A stretch of DNA of 64,000 bases from Umbilicaria muhlenbergii (Eukaryota > Ascomycota > Lecanoromycetes > Umbilicariales > Umbilicariaceae): NCBI GenBank assembly GCA_000611775.1, contig KK106982.1, forward strand, positions 434,001 to 498,000. Direction: 5' to 3'. Of this stretch, positions 44,501 to 56,036 are shown one piece after another; the first letter of the stretch is position 1, and each line of letters starts with the position of its first letter. Below the pieces are notes generated by a model that worked only from the letters and a program-made list of their open reading frames with translations, was not told the origin of the DNA and made no database searches. Position numbers and translations under genes: made by a program.

Positions 44501-44954
44501 AGTACATGTCTTGTGAACCAGGGAAGCTCTCTTACGTACCAATCTCGACCCCAAGTCCTCTGAGCCCAACGATCAGGACGTTTGAAGAACCCATACGCTT
44601 CATCGCCTCATGCCCAAGAACGTAGCTATATCCACTCAGCTATGTTCCCCCTATTATCGTCCCTCGCCACTTACAGCTGCCGACTATATAACGACTCGTC
44701 AATATCCCCATTTTGTAGCTTCTCCACCATCTCGTTAGGGTTGTCAACGTCCATCTTGCCGTCCTAAACGATGATATGATTAGCAATACGATAAGAAGGC
44801 CCGGTGTTAAACGATCGTCTCTGAAGCGCTTTGGGGGGGGGGACGTTGAATTGTCAAGTTGTTACAGAATGATGTCAAGAGCAGTTGTAGGCGGACAGAG
44901 ACTTATTGCATTCCCCTTGTGGTGACTAATAAGACAGAATTCACTTACAGTCAT
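41506..44954 (-). CDS. UBA1: UBA1, ubiquitin-activating enzyme E1 (5' end uncertain)
   Basis: Activates ubiquitin with ATP and passes it to E2 enzymes. Exons on the minus strand: 44954-44949 (last part of exon 1), 44763-44675, 44625-44540, 44482-41704 and 41644-41506; 1,032 residues with this minimal start. The inactive adenylation half has [15 protein letters not shown], the active half [16 protein letters not shown], and the catalytic cysteine lies in [11 protein letters not shown] at about residue 605, as in yeast (Cys600). The ubiquitin-fold domain ends the protein with [15 protein letters not shown]. The exon holding 44949 continues upstream in frame with LGKRKASDEHIRPEKRV, which resembles the N-terminal nuclear-signal region of other fungal E1s, but no ATG opens it; an additional 5' exon beyond 45049 is likely. 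Confidence 0.93.
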
Positions 44955-45816
44955 GACTCTCTTCTCCGGCCGGATGTGCTCGTCGGATGCCTTTCTCTTG
45001 CCCAGCTTAGCCACCTCGGGAATGTCGGCGTGGGAGTGAATGTTGGGTGACTGTTGATGTGCTCGCACGAATGCGAGACGACCGGTAGGGGGACCGAGTA
45101 GACTTTGCTTCTCTAGGGCGGCTGTTCCCCAGCCGGCGTCTTCCTATAGCTTCTTAGGTGCAGGACAGCCAAAGCCAAAGACTGTTGGGTCAGAACAGGC
45201 GGTGAAGTGTCAGTTGAAACGTAATGTGACTTGCTGTGTGCAGAAGTGTAGGAAGAGAAGTTGGCATTCACAGGCTGCCTGGTGTGAACGTTGAGACGAA
45301 GATGGTATTGGCAATGGAGGTGGAAGTAGAAGTGGAGTGGAAATGTCATGACACGGAGGTACTCGCACCTTACAGGGCCTGACAGGGCTGGAAGGCGGCG
45401 GACGCGAACTGATGCAATCAGAATCCAGCAACGCCGCCTCAGCCTTACCAAGCACAGGGATCCCGCTGGCCGTAGAGCGCTACGCCTTGCAGCCAATGAG
45501 GGGCCGCCATCTCCCAGATCGTAGAGGTGCAGTGCAGCTACAGTGCAGCTACAGTGCAGCTACCTTACAGCTACCTTCCAGCTCAGATCCGCCGATATCA
45601 TTCTAGACGCCGCTCCATCCAACCAACTCGTACCGTCCATCTTCTGATGCAGGCGCTGTTGCTGTCCTGGTCTTCCGACGTAAGATGCGAGTGTAAACCG
45701 AAAGGTACAGTCTGCTTCGTGGACACAGCGATCGTATAGGGGGGCCAGCCGGGGGAGAGCAAGAGTACATACTTGCATAGGTGCGGCCGGGCGATAGCCG
45801 GCCACTCACAACAGCT
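44955..45816. promoter_or_regulatory. Divergent intergenic region, UBA1 / GH125
   Basis: About 860 bp. The UBA1-proximal 100 bp is probably still coding (see UBA1). An 11-bp tandem repeat lies at 45529-45572. No other gene is supported. Confidence 0.5.
45529..45572. repeat. 11-bp tandem repeat, about 3.5 copies
   Basis: Unit AGTGCAGCTAC is repeated in tandem, with a degenerate downstream tail (TTACAGCTACC). It lies about 245 bp upstream of the GH125 start codon. Confidence 0.8.
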
Positions 45817-47620
45817 ATGATTACACGGATCACAGCGTCCCTACTCCTACTTGTTGGGCACTTCCTTTTCGGTGTCTATGGAGCTCCACCGCTTCACGCA
45901 GGGCACCAATTGGGCTCCCAAGGTGCCATGGGGGTCAACATAGCACCGGAATCATACAGAGATGCTTGTCCGGACTACAAGCATTATGCGGTCCACCCAC
46001 AGTACGTTACAACCCTTCTCTTACCCTCTCACTATATGCATCCCTACTGATCCTGACTTGCTGCGGCAGTCGACCTCTCAGTGAAGGTCCCTTGGCGCTA
46101 CCCTATCAAAGACCCTCCCCCTACTGCCGAACATTCTCATCGCTGTTGGTTGAGAAAGTCATTGAAGATGTGACGTCCCGGATGCTAGACAAGGATCTTG
46201 CTCGGATCTTCGAGAACGCTTTTCCAAACACCTTGGACACGACAGTACGATGGCATGTCGATGGTTCACAGAGCACGTTGAAGTCGTGGCGGGCAAAGAC
46301 CGAGGGCAAATGGGAAGGGCCACAGAGTTTCATCGTCACAGGGGACATTGACGCAGAGTGGTTAAGGGACTCGACGAATCAACTCGCCCAGTACCAAGGC
46401 TTGGCGAAGAAGGATAAAAATATTGAATATCTTATACTTGGTGCTATCAACACTCAAGCCGAGTATGTTATCGAGTCACCATATTGCAATGCCTTTCAAC
46501 CGCCGCCGCCCAGTCATTTCCCGCCCTCGGGCAACGGCCAAGAAGATACAGTCCACCCGGCATTCGAACCGTCCGCTGTATTCGAATGCAAGTACGAGCT
46601 CGATTCGTTAGCCCATTTCCTCGCTTTGGGCAACCAGTTCCACAAGAATACAGGATCAACTGCGTTTCTGACCCCTCGCTGGTACCTAGCTGTGGAGACT
46701 GTCATGGAAGTATTGAAAGAACAAGAGAAACCATCGTTCAATACTATAACCGGGAAATACGAGAAGAACATCTATACCTTCCGAAGAAAAACAACCTCCG
46801 GAACCGAAACCCTCAGTCTTTCCGGCGTCGGCAACCCCTTAAACGGCGGCACCGGCCTCATCCGCAGCGCCTTCCGTCCCAGCGACGACACCACCATCCT
46901 CGGCTTCTTCATCCCCGCCAACGCCATGATAGCCGTCGAGCTAAAGCGAACCGCATCCATCCTCAAATCCGCCGGAAAGCTCGACCTAGCCGAGCAAGTC
47001 CGGCAACGAGGCGAATGGATCGGAAAAGGCGTGTGGGAGCACGGCGTCGTCAAACACAAAGTGTACGGCGAAGTCTTCGCCTACGAAGTCGACGGCTACG
47101 GCTCCTCCATTCTCATGGATGACGCGAATTTACCGTCTTTGCTAGCGTTGCCGCTTATGGGTTTTGTTGAGGCGACCAATCGGGTCTATCAGAATACTAG
47201 GAATATGATATTGAATAAAGACGGCAACCCTTACTACTTACGCGGGAAAGACTTCTCCGGCATTGGAGGACCGCATATCGGGTTGCAGAATGCGTGGCCG
47301 ATGAGTCGGCTCGTTCAGGCTATGACGAGTAGTGATGACGAAGAAATCATGGATGCGCTACTCGCGGTCCGCAATGTGAGCTATTTGGGGCTTGTACATG
47401 AGAGTGTTAATGTGGATCTGGGGCGGGCATATACCCGTAAGCTTCAGACGTTCGTGCTGGACTCTGTGTACGTGCTGATTTGGTTGCAGGAAGCTGGTTC
47501 GCGTGGGCGAATTCGGTGTTTGCTCAAACGATCCTCGATGTTGCGGAGCGGAAGCCGCATCTTTTGTTCGGCGAGAATGCGGCTCCTTATACTGTTGGCG
47601 AGTCTGCGAGGATCGTGTAA
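45817..47620 (+). CDS. GH125 exo-alpha-1,6-mannosidase, secreted
   Basis: Metal-independent glycoside hydrolase family 125 (DUF1237) enzyme removing alpha-1,6-linked mannose. Exons 45817-46001, 46070-47436 and 47490-47620 give 560 residues. The signal peptide is followed by the PESYRDACPDYKHYA start and RPLSEGPLALPYQRP, formed across the first junction. The family's catalytic segments are present: DIDAEWLRDSTNQLAQY with the proposed acid Asp, and HESVNVDLGRAYTRSWFAWAN with the proposed base Glu, the latter joined by the second splice. Also seen are DDANLPSLLALPLMGF and GIGGPHIGLQNAWPMS. The end LLFGENAAPYTVGESARIV is short and lacks an anchor. Likely acts in the secretory pathway or outside the cell on fungal mannans. 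Confidence 0.93.
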
Positions 47621-47918
47621 TGTTCGGAATGCTTCATTATGACGTTAGGAGATACCAGGAGTATAGATTTCTCATTCGTTTCGTTATGGTTGTGAGAACA
47701 CGGTGTTCCGCTTGCATATCGTCCGTTCTTCGAGATGAAACCAGACTGTGGAATTTTCATGTTTAGTACATTCGTTGGCAGTGCCCTCACAGAGATCAAT
47801 CGGGTTGCAACGAAGATACCCACAGTACATCACCAGGAACGATAATTTAAGCACCAGCTAGTGGCTCCCACAAACAGGATATATTGCAGGTGATAGACAT
47901 CCAGTAAGCTTTACAACC

Positions 47919-50900
47919 CTAACCCCAGGTCCCACCACCACCCCCCCTGCCCTGTCTCTTCTGCGCCGACAAGCGCCAATCATCCTCCCCAGCAAAGCGA
48001 TTATACAGCGGCTGTATCCTTTCAGCCTTCTTCCGTTTCGACAACCGATCCGTAGCCGCGACCTTGAAAAACGTAGGCGCTGCTTCGACGAGCCACTGTA
48101 TCGCAATCAGCACATCTATCCACCAAGCCCCTGCACGGAACACTAACAAGATAACATACCTTCGGTTCAATAGCCGTCGTACAATGCATATACTCCTTCG
48201 TCGTCAACACCAACCCATGAAAAATAACATGTTCCGCCGGCTTCCCAAACAGCGCCGAACTCGGATGCATATACACCGGCGTCCCTTCAATGAGTGTCTT
48301 ATACCCCTCCTGCGGATCCTTCCTCGCCGCATTACGGAAAAACCCCGAACAAAGCGCCTGCCGCACCTTCATCGTATTGCGCCCACAACTCACAATCTGA
48401 TGCCTATACCTCTCCATAATACTAACGAGCTGCTGCCGCACATCCTGGGCGCGGCGCATATTGCGCGCTTGGATGAAGTTCTCAAAGCACCAGGGGTTAG
48501 AGAATTTGGACTGTTTCCAGCCGTTGTAGACGTTGAGCAGAGTCAGATGATCGCCGTGGGGGTCGTGGAATTTGGCTTTCTTTTGGTCCGCTTGTTGCTG
48601 TTTTTCTTTGGGGCGGTAGAAGGCCGTTTGCACGGATAGCATGGCCACGATGCTGAGGATTTCGTCGGAACAGCCCATGTCGACAGAGGCGATGAGGACT
48701 TTGGCGAGGGGAGGCTCCATGGGGAAATCGGCCATCTTGCGGCCGAGACGGGTGAGTAAGCCTTCGTCGTCGAGAGCTGATAGGGCGTACAGCTCTTCGA
48801 GGGCTGTTAGCATAGTATTTGTTGGTGGAGGATCCATGAAATCGAAATGGAGTAGGTCGTTGATACCCATTGCTTTGAGCATAAGAATCGTATGTGACAA
48901 GTTCTGCCGTTGAATCTCAGGGATCGACGTGGGAAGCATTTCGGACTGGAAGGCAGCCTCTGTGTAGAGCCTGAAGCACTTTCCGGGTCCTGTCCGTCCT
49001 GCGCGACCCGCACGCTGCTTGGCTTGGGCTTGTGAGATGGGCGTCACAACTAGCGAGTCCATTCCGAGCTTAGGGTCGTACGCGTTCTGCTTCACGAACC
49101 CAGGGTCGATGACATAGTAGATCTGATCGATGGTAATAGATGTCTCGGCAATGTTCGTAGCAATGACGACCTTTCTGCTACCAGGTGGTGCTGGGTCGAA
49201 GATCTTACTCTGCATCTCGCTGGGAAGTGCAGAATAAACTGGAAGAATGATGAGTTCTGGCACGCTTGGACCTAAAGCCTTCATCCTCTCGTATAGTATT
49301 TCGCAGCTAGTATCGATTTCTTCTTGTCCGGTCAAGAATAGTAAAATATCACCCTGGGGTTCCGTCAGATGGATTTGCATGACAGTAACAAGAGCAGCGT
49401 CGAGATAATCCGACTCAGGTTCTCGCGAGTACATGATCTCAACAGGAAAAGTCCGCCCCGGGATGGTGAAGATAGGACATTTGTTGAAGTATTCCGAGAA
49501 CTTGTCGGCATCGAGTGTAGCGGAGGTCACTATAAGCTTCAGATCTGGTCGTCTCTTTAGTGTCTTCTTCAGCAGACCGAAAAGCACATCGGTAGATATC
49601 GTCCGCTCATGGGCCTCATCCAACATTATGACGGAATACCTCTTCAGATCTGGGTCGACTAGTACCTCTCTCTCAAGCATACCGTCAGTCATATATTTGA
49701 TCTTTGTTTCCGGACTTGTACAATCTTCAAAACGGATAGTGTATCCGACTTCTTGACCCAGCCTACAGCCCACCTCCTCCGCAACACGCTTAGCAACGGA
49801 CATTGCAGCAACACGACGTGGCTGCGTGCAACCAATCATGCCGTGGTTGGCATAGCCACCTTCCGCGAGATATTGGGTTAATTGCGTGGTCTTCCCTGAG
49901 CCAGTGTCGCCTACAACGATCATAAGCTGGTTTTCATTCACAGCGTCGAGAAGCTGTTTGCGGAATTTGTAGACTGGCAAACTCTCGCGCTGTTGCTTTA
50001 TCGACATGGAGGTCCTCTTGCCGAATGACTGGTCCTTGCTTTGCGTCACACGCTTCCACTCTGGCAAGGCATCTGGTGCCTTGTGGGCTTGCGCACTGCG
50101 GAGATCGCTTGCAAATTGGCGTTGATCGGAGGCCACCATAGGATCTTGCCATTGCGAGTTGAGATCGACTTTTGAGGCTTGCTCAGCAGCCTTGTCCTGC
50201 GCTTCCTGTTGTCGAAGGTCCCGCCGCTCTTTAGCCAAAGACGTACCAGCCATTGCAGCACGATTCAACGAGCCATCGGGAGCTTTGACAACCCGTATAG
50301 GCGATAGCTCAAGCGACTGCTTGGTCTGGCCCGCAAGGAATGGGGGCTCCTCCTCCCGAACTTCAATATCCACATCCTCCTCTTCTTCAAAATCTCCTTC
50401 CCCAGCTAGAGTCGCGTTGTATTCTTCGTCGATATCCGGGTAGTCGAGCGCGGAGATGGCGCCGGATGCAATAAGTTGTTTGATTTCCCACCTCTCCGGG
50501 GAAGTCATTCTCTTCTTGTTGTTTCTTAACGGCTTTCCATTCATGTCTCCTTCGATGACCGGAACGTCCGAACTGAGACTCCCATAACGAGTACTGCCAT
50601 TCGCGTCCGGTCCGGTGCCATCTAATCGCTCCATATTCGCACCAGATGCTAGCCTCTTCTGCGGAATCAAGTCACGGCCTGTAACCTGGTCCACCTCCTT
50701 CATTGATAAGCCAATCCGCGTCCCCTGTATGCTCATCACCTTCACCATGACTGGTTGATTGCGTGAAACTAGATCCGAGGGGTGGTTCACACGAGCCCCT
50801 TCCTGCATAGCAGAGACATGCACCAAGCCATCAACTTTACCCCTGACACCCCTCAAATTGACGAATGCTCCGAAATCCTTGACTCCTGTCACAACTCCAT

Positions 50901-51693
50901 CATAAACTTTGAATAGTATTGGAGTATCATCTACTTCAGGTATTGGTGGACGCTTGAACTCGTCATCTTCCTCATCTCGATGCCTCCGATTACTAGCCCC
51001 GTGCCGGTGCCCATGGCGGTGACTTCTCTCCTTCTCGTAGTGACCATTTGTATGCTTACTCGAGTCATCGTCGAAAAGGTAATCATCAGTTTTCCGGCGC
51101 CTGCTATGGCGTTCCCGGCTGCCCGACCTGGACCTTGACCGGTATCGGTCCTTCTTCCGCCTTCCCCTCCCATCGTCGTTCCCTTCCGGACTTCGACTTC
51201 TTTTCCTGCCATTTGTACCGTTCTGCGGCTGTCTGCCCTGGCCTGCTAGTCCCTCCAAGATGGCGAAAGTATCATCCATAGCGCCCAATTTCGCCGCACT
51301 CTCATTATGGTTCCGCGGTAATATATCATCGTCCCACTGTTGCTCTTTATCCGGCATAGCCAAGCCCTTGAATATTCTTGTCTTCTTCTCCCACTCATCT
51401 AAACCGTTGGTGTCGTCTGGGCTCCCGCTCTGCGCTGCAGAGCCGTTCGCTTTGCCCTTGAACTTCGGATGCATTGTCAGTATTAAACGATCGACGCTCT
51501 CTACAAGACTTTGAGGGAACTCCGCGCCCATGACTTCCATCTGCGCCTTGAATTCTGGTAGAGAACTGCATTTTGAGTGCTGATCTATCACAAACTCCGC
51601 AAGAGTCTTGTCGTTGATGCCAAGGTGGTTCTGAAGCTCCGAGGTGACCTTGGAGACGAGGGATAAAAGCTCGAGAGAGGCAAGATCATCCAT
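47919..51693 (-). CDS. PRP22: PRP22, DEAH-box spliceosomal RNA helicase
   Basis: Drives the second splicing step and release of mature mRNA from the spliceosome. Exons 51693-48160 and 48095-47919 give 1,236 residues. The N-terminal helical domain is followed by an Arg/Ser/Lys/Asp-rich stretch, then an S1 RNA-binding domain at about residues 260-340 ([16 protein letters not shown]). The helicase core has [10 protein letters not shown] near residue 593, LDEAHERT near 689, VTSATLDA and [13 protein letters not shown]. The final exon completes the C-terminal domain with [13 protein letters not shown] and a terminal glycine run plus TWG. The S1 domain separates Prp22 from Prp2, Prp16 and Prp43. The start is the first ATG giving the conserved [16 protein letters not shown]. 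Confidence 0.95.
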
Positions 51694-52127
51694 ATTTAAT
51701 GATATGATCACTGCACAGGGCTTATGCACAAGTGAGACCCTGCTAAACGGCACTGTTAGGGCGGCATTTTCAGTTTACCAACAGTCGCAGTCGCATTACA
51801 TTTTGTCATTTGCGTCGCTTATTGTTTTTTTGCCGCGCGCTTAATATTGGGCACAGTTTCACTTAGCATAAACTGATTCGAGATTTACACGCTTATAGAC
51901 TTTGCTAGATACTCGGAACAGAAGGCAAAACAGGAATGGATCTGGCTGTTGAAGCAAAGGTTTACCCACATGGGATACAGGCAGTCTGTCCAAGTCGACT
52001 ACACAAAACTGTTATAGCAAACGTCATCAATGGCTCAACTGTCCTCCGCATTCCCTTCATTTTGCACCTCGAACCCGGTTCAGTCTGTCTCGAGCCGTTG
52101 AATTCCCTTGACTAAGGGTAATGATGC
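51694..52127. other. Intergenic stretch, tandem minus-strand genes
   Basis: About 430 bp: promoter of PRP22 and 3' flank of the chromodomain gene. No gene is supported. Confidence 0.5.
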
Positions 52128-55051
52128 TCAGCGCTTCGACTTGTTTACTGCTTTTTGCTGTCCGTCCTCCGAGTCGGAATTGATGATGATCGGATCCTCT
52201 GCTGCAGACTTTCGTTTCCTATTTTTTACAGAGGCTGCCTTCGACTTTTTCTTAGTCCTCTTTGGAGTTCTGAAAGCGCGGGTCATGTCAACCATGGCTT
52301 TCGTGATCGGGAACCCCTCTTCCTTAAAGTCGCCCGTATTAGTATCGTATTCCTCCATCAAGTTTTGAGGTATGTTGTTAGATCCAACCTCCCAGGTGTC
52401 GTCCTCTGAGGGCCAACCTGCCCAATGAACGAGATATTTCACCATGAGTGTTTCGTCTTCTTTAACATAACCACCTTCATGCCTGAGATAACGCAGGATC
52501 ATTGGATCAGTACAGTCGGTCACAGGGTCTTCAGCGTCTTCCATTGAGTAGCGCCACAGATTTTTCCCTCGCAACTTCTCTACCTCGAAAGCGTCTTCAT
52601 CCACGGGTTCGAAAGAGACATACTGCACAAAGACATATGCTTCCTGTTCTATTCGGACAACCCCTGTGGGATCCTCGGAGTCAAAGTCGGTCTCTGCCGT
52701 GTAAATGTTGACTATGATGCCTTCGTTCGATTCTTGAAGCTGTTGATAAGCAATTCTAGCATCTCTGGATTCAGCTCCCGGAGAAAGTCCATAGACTGGC
52801 CTCAGACGCCCGAGTGTGGTCCATGGCTCGGCCTTGGATGTAGTGGGGAAGTCCAGCTTGATAAGCTTCTGCTGCATCTTATGCATGAGCTCGTCTTTGC
52901 CTTTTGATGGTACCTTTACACCCAATAGTGTTGTTGGGGTTTCCGCGTCGATGAAATCACCATCGTCCTCGAAAAGACCACTGGATGTAGTTGCGCCCGA
53001 GAAAGGTAGTTCTGATACCACCCACGGTCCATCATACACGTCCAACTTGTCGAATCGATTCACTCCTCGTTTGATTTCGTTCTCATTACGAAGCCTTATC
53101 ACCAGATCGCCAAGAGTTACCACCTCTCCAGAATTGTACAAAAGCTTTGGAGGAAGTCTTGCCTCAGCAGCTGCGTCAACCTTCGATGCTGTCTCTTGCG
53201 TGCCGACCTCACTGACCATGTCAACCTCATTCGCAATGCCGTCCTCACTGGCGATGCCGTCCTCATTGACGATGTCGACCTCATTCGCGATGCCGTCCTC
53301 ACTGGCCATACCGACCTCATTCGCAATGCCGACCTCATTCACGATGCCGTCCTCACTGGCGATGCCGACCTCATTCGCGATGCCGTCCTCACTGGCGATA
53401 CCGACATCATTCGCGATGCCGTCCTCACTGGCGTTACCCACCTCACTGGCGAACCCGACTTCACTGGCGATACCAACCTCACTGGCGATCACCATCTCAC
53501 CGACGTCTTTCAGCTCATCGTCAATTTCAACGTCCGATCCCGACTCTGCTGCATCATCCACTGGCGCCTCAAGGTCGCCATCCGGCGGTTTAGGAAGGTC
53601 GTCGGCATTTTGGGCTTGGTCATCTAATGGAGATGATGCAACGCCAACCACTGGTTCGTTAGTAGTTGACAACGTGGGCCTTGGTAATTCCCGTAGACGC
53701 TGGAATTCTCGCGCTTTTTCTATGAAGTGAGTCCTACATATGTCAGCATGTAGAATTTTATGTGACTCGACCGGCTAACTCACTGATCTACCATGTTTAC
53801 TCTCATAGCGCCGATGCTGGCTTCGAAGAGAGACTTAAGCATCATGAACTCCTTCGGAGGACCCGTCATGACAAGCAGTAGTTCGTGGAAAGGCCGCCGC
53901 GATCCTGGCGCGTGTCTTGCTCGCAGACTTAGATGAAAGCACTGTCCTTCTAGATTGTACGAGACAGCTTCAACGCCTTGAGCTGGTAGTGTATGCAAGT
54001 CTTCGAGTGTCTGCTGGCCTTTACGCCAGAAGAAAGAGTTATTCTGGGCAGTCCATCGAATCTCAACATCGTCAAAGTCCATGTGCTTAGTCACAATGTG
54101 TTGAATAGTAAAGCTTCGTTCTTCGGTAGATCCAATTGTCCTGTCGTCGTTGCTTTGACCATTCCGATCCAAATAGTGACAGGGCTTACGTTCCGCTTTT
54201 GTATCTTCTGCTTCTAGCCGCATTACACCGACACCCTTCACGTACTCCACGCCGCCTTTGCTGTCTTCCAATAGACGAGAAACAGTGTCAACGACATGCA
54301 ATGATCTTCGTGGCTCGGCCGGCTTAGAAGGGTTAGTATCCACGGAATTGCTTGTGGGACTGGTATCGAAGATCTCATTTGTACTTTGCACCGCCGCAAA
54401 GCCTTCTTGATGTTTATGAGGTTCTCCTTGTACCAGGGTCGTAGCCCGCAGTGAAGCTGCAAGGACAGCCTTCTCGGTGTCGTATGAGATCGGCGGCGTT
54501 GCTTTATTATCTTCATCTGGATGGAATGATTGTGCTGCTTGAAAGAGCTCTTGATACTTCTCTGAACTGACAGACCATGAAGGGGGTCGTCGATGTCTTG
54601 ACTTCTTGGGATCAGAAGGCGCCGCTTGAGGAAGATCGTTGGGAGACTGGACGTTTCTATCTCGCTTTATGGCTGCAGTCGGGTTACCAGATCCAGAAGA
54701 CGAAGCAGCATCTTTACCAGCTGTAGATATCTCCCCAATTCGATGCTCAGGCTTTGTGGTTTTGCGAACGATGTTCCCTGATCTAAGTGATGGTTGTGCT
54801 GTCTTGCTAGGTGGATCGGATGAGGAGCGCTTCTCCTGAAAGGCACGGTCTGGAGACTCATGACCCCTGAGAACTAATATTCCAGATCTGACAGATAGGA
54901 CATTGCGATCTTCTGTATCTTTCTCCTGCCTCCGTCGTCGGGGGTCTTTACTTTCATCGATGATGTGACCATATCGATACCCTGGTTCTGTGTTTTCTGT
55001 TAGAGCATGCTCGAGAGACTCATTCATGGCGGCAGAAGAGAAGGTATCCAT
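52128..55051 (-). CDS. Chromodomain protein with internal hexapeptide minisatellite
   Basis: Two exons on the minus strand, 55051-53784 and 53733-52128, joined by a 50-nt intron (GTGAGT donor, TGCTGAC branch, TAG acceptor); 957 residues. The first 250 residues are charged and disordered; residues about 320-420 form a possible PH-like or other globular domain (FDDVEIRWTAQNNSFFWRKG). Acidic disordered sequence follows, then about sixteen six-residue repeats of the type IASEDG/IANEVG (about residues 500-598). The C-terminal half has a further folded region and a chromodomain at about residues 845-890 (VKYLVHWAGWPSEDDTWEV) with the aromatic residues expected for a methyl-lysine cage. A Lys/Arg-rich tail resembles a nuclear signal. 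Likely a chromatin reader, but target and complex are unknown. Confidence 0.8.
53207..53500. repeat. 18-bp coding minisatellite, about 16 units
   Basis: Tandem 18-bp units alternating TCACTGGCGATGCCGTCC-like and TCATTCGCGATGCCGACC-like forms on the plus strand, encoding hexapeptides on the minus strand within the chromodomain gene. Unit length is a multiple of three throughout, so copy-number change keeps the frame. Confidence 0.9.
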
Positions 55052-56036
55052 ATCGTGGTAATGCTGGCCGTGGTCGCAGTGGGTCTGAGATGTAACTTAT
55101 CACGCGTCGTACTGTTGTATATTAGATCAGTTGAAAGTTGAGATGGAATGCTTCGTAAACACAACCATGAAATCTAACCTGCCCGTGGCTATTAACGAAC
55201 GGAATGGTCCTCAAACAACCCCGCGAGTTCCACGCGTTTCCGCATACTGGTATGAAAGTCGGATGTGGCAGTGAGATAGAAAGTTGGAGGAGTTTGCCGA
55301 ATTGCCGAATGATGTTGATGTGAAGTCCGTGAAGGCTCGCGGAATGCGCGAACCCTAAGATACCTTGATTGAGAACGGCAGGCGTGCGTTCAGCGCAATT
55401 TCCCCAAGCGTGACAGTATCCAAACAAGACTAATTTTCACTGTATCATGAGGTGAGTCTTGTGGCCACGCTTCATGCAAATTATTTCACAAGTGTGGCTT
55501 TGATGTTCTTAGATAGAGTGGATTTCATGATGGAGAGGTTGTGAATGTTCGCGAGAGGGAAAAGAATTGAGGATCCCCAAGAATCTGTGACGACACACAT
55601 GAACCTCACCATACTCTCATAGAGAATACCACTGCCCACAGGCTGGTCTTTGCGTCGTTTCACCCCAGTATGGAAAGTGTAACAATTTGCTATCCACTCT
55701 GTAGGAGGGTTGCAGATTCGAAAACGAGGTATGAGAAGGGTATGCTCACTCCCTTACAATGAAATCTGCACGCCAATAATGAGCTAGCTCAGGCCTGCTG
55801 CTTCTCGAATGCGGCACTCCTCCGACATGTCCACCAATTAATGACACACGGTCATGCCCATGCGACAGCCCTACTTTCCCGCTCCTCATCCATAGTGTGT
55901 ACACCAAATATCCCAGTCATGGTCGTACATAAGCTCCAACTAAACAGTACGATGAAACCTGAGGGGTGGCGGTATATGTATATCCAGCATTCCAGTTCGC
56001 TTTCGAACCATGCTAAACAAAGGTGTTGAACCAGAC
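55052..56036. other. Intergenic stretch, tandem minus-strand genes
   Basis: About 1 kb holding the promoter of the chromodomain gene and the 3' flank of SUV3. No coding frame or RNA gene is supported. Confidence 0.5.

Noticed and set aside
53207-53500. CRISPR-like regular array
   Set aside because: Units are contiguous 18-bp coding repeats with no unique spacers, in a eukaryotic gene.
52816-53730. 304-codon plus-strand open frame opposite the chromodomain gene
   Set aside because: It reads through the 18-bp minisatellite as monotonous Met-Pro-Thr-Ser repeats. It is open only because the repeat unit lacks stops on that strand; the minus-strand frame has the chromodomain.
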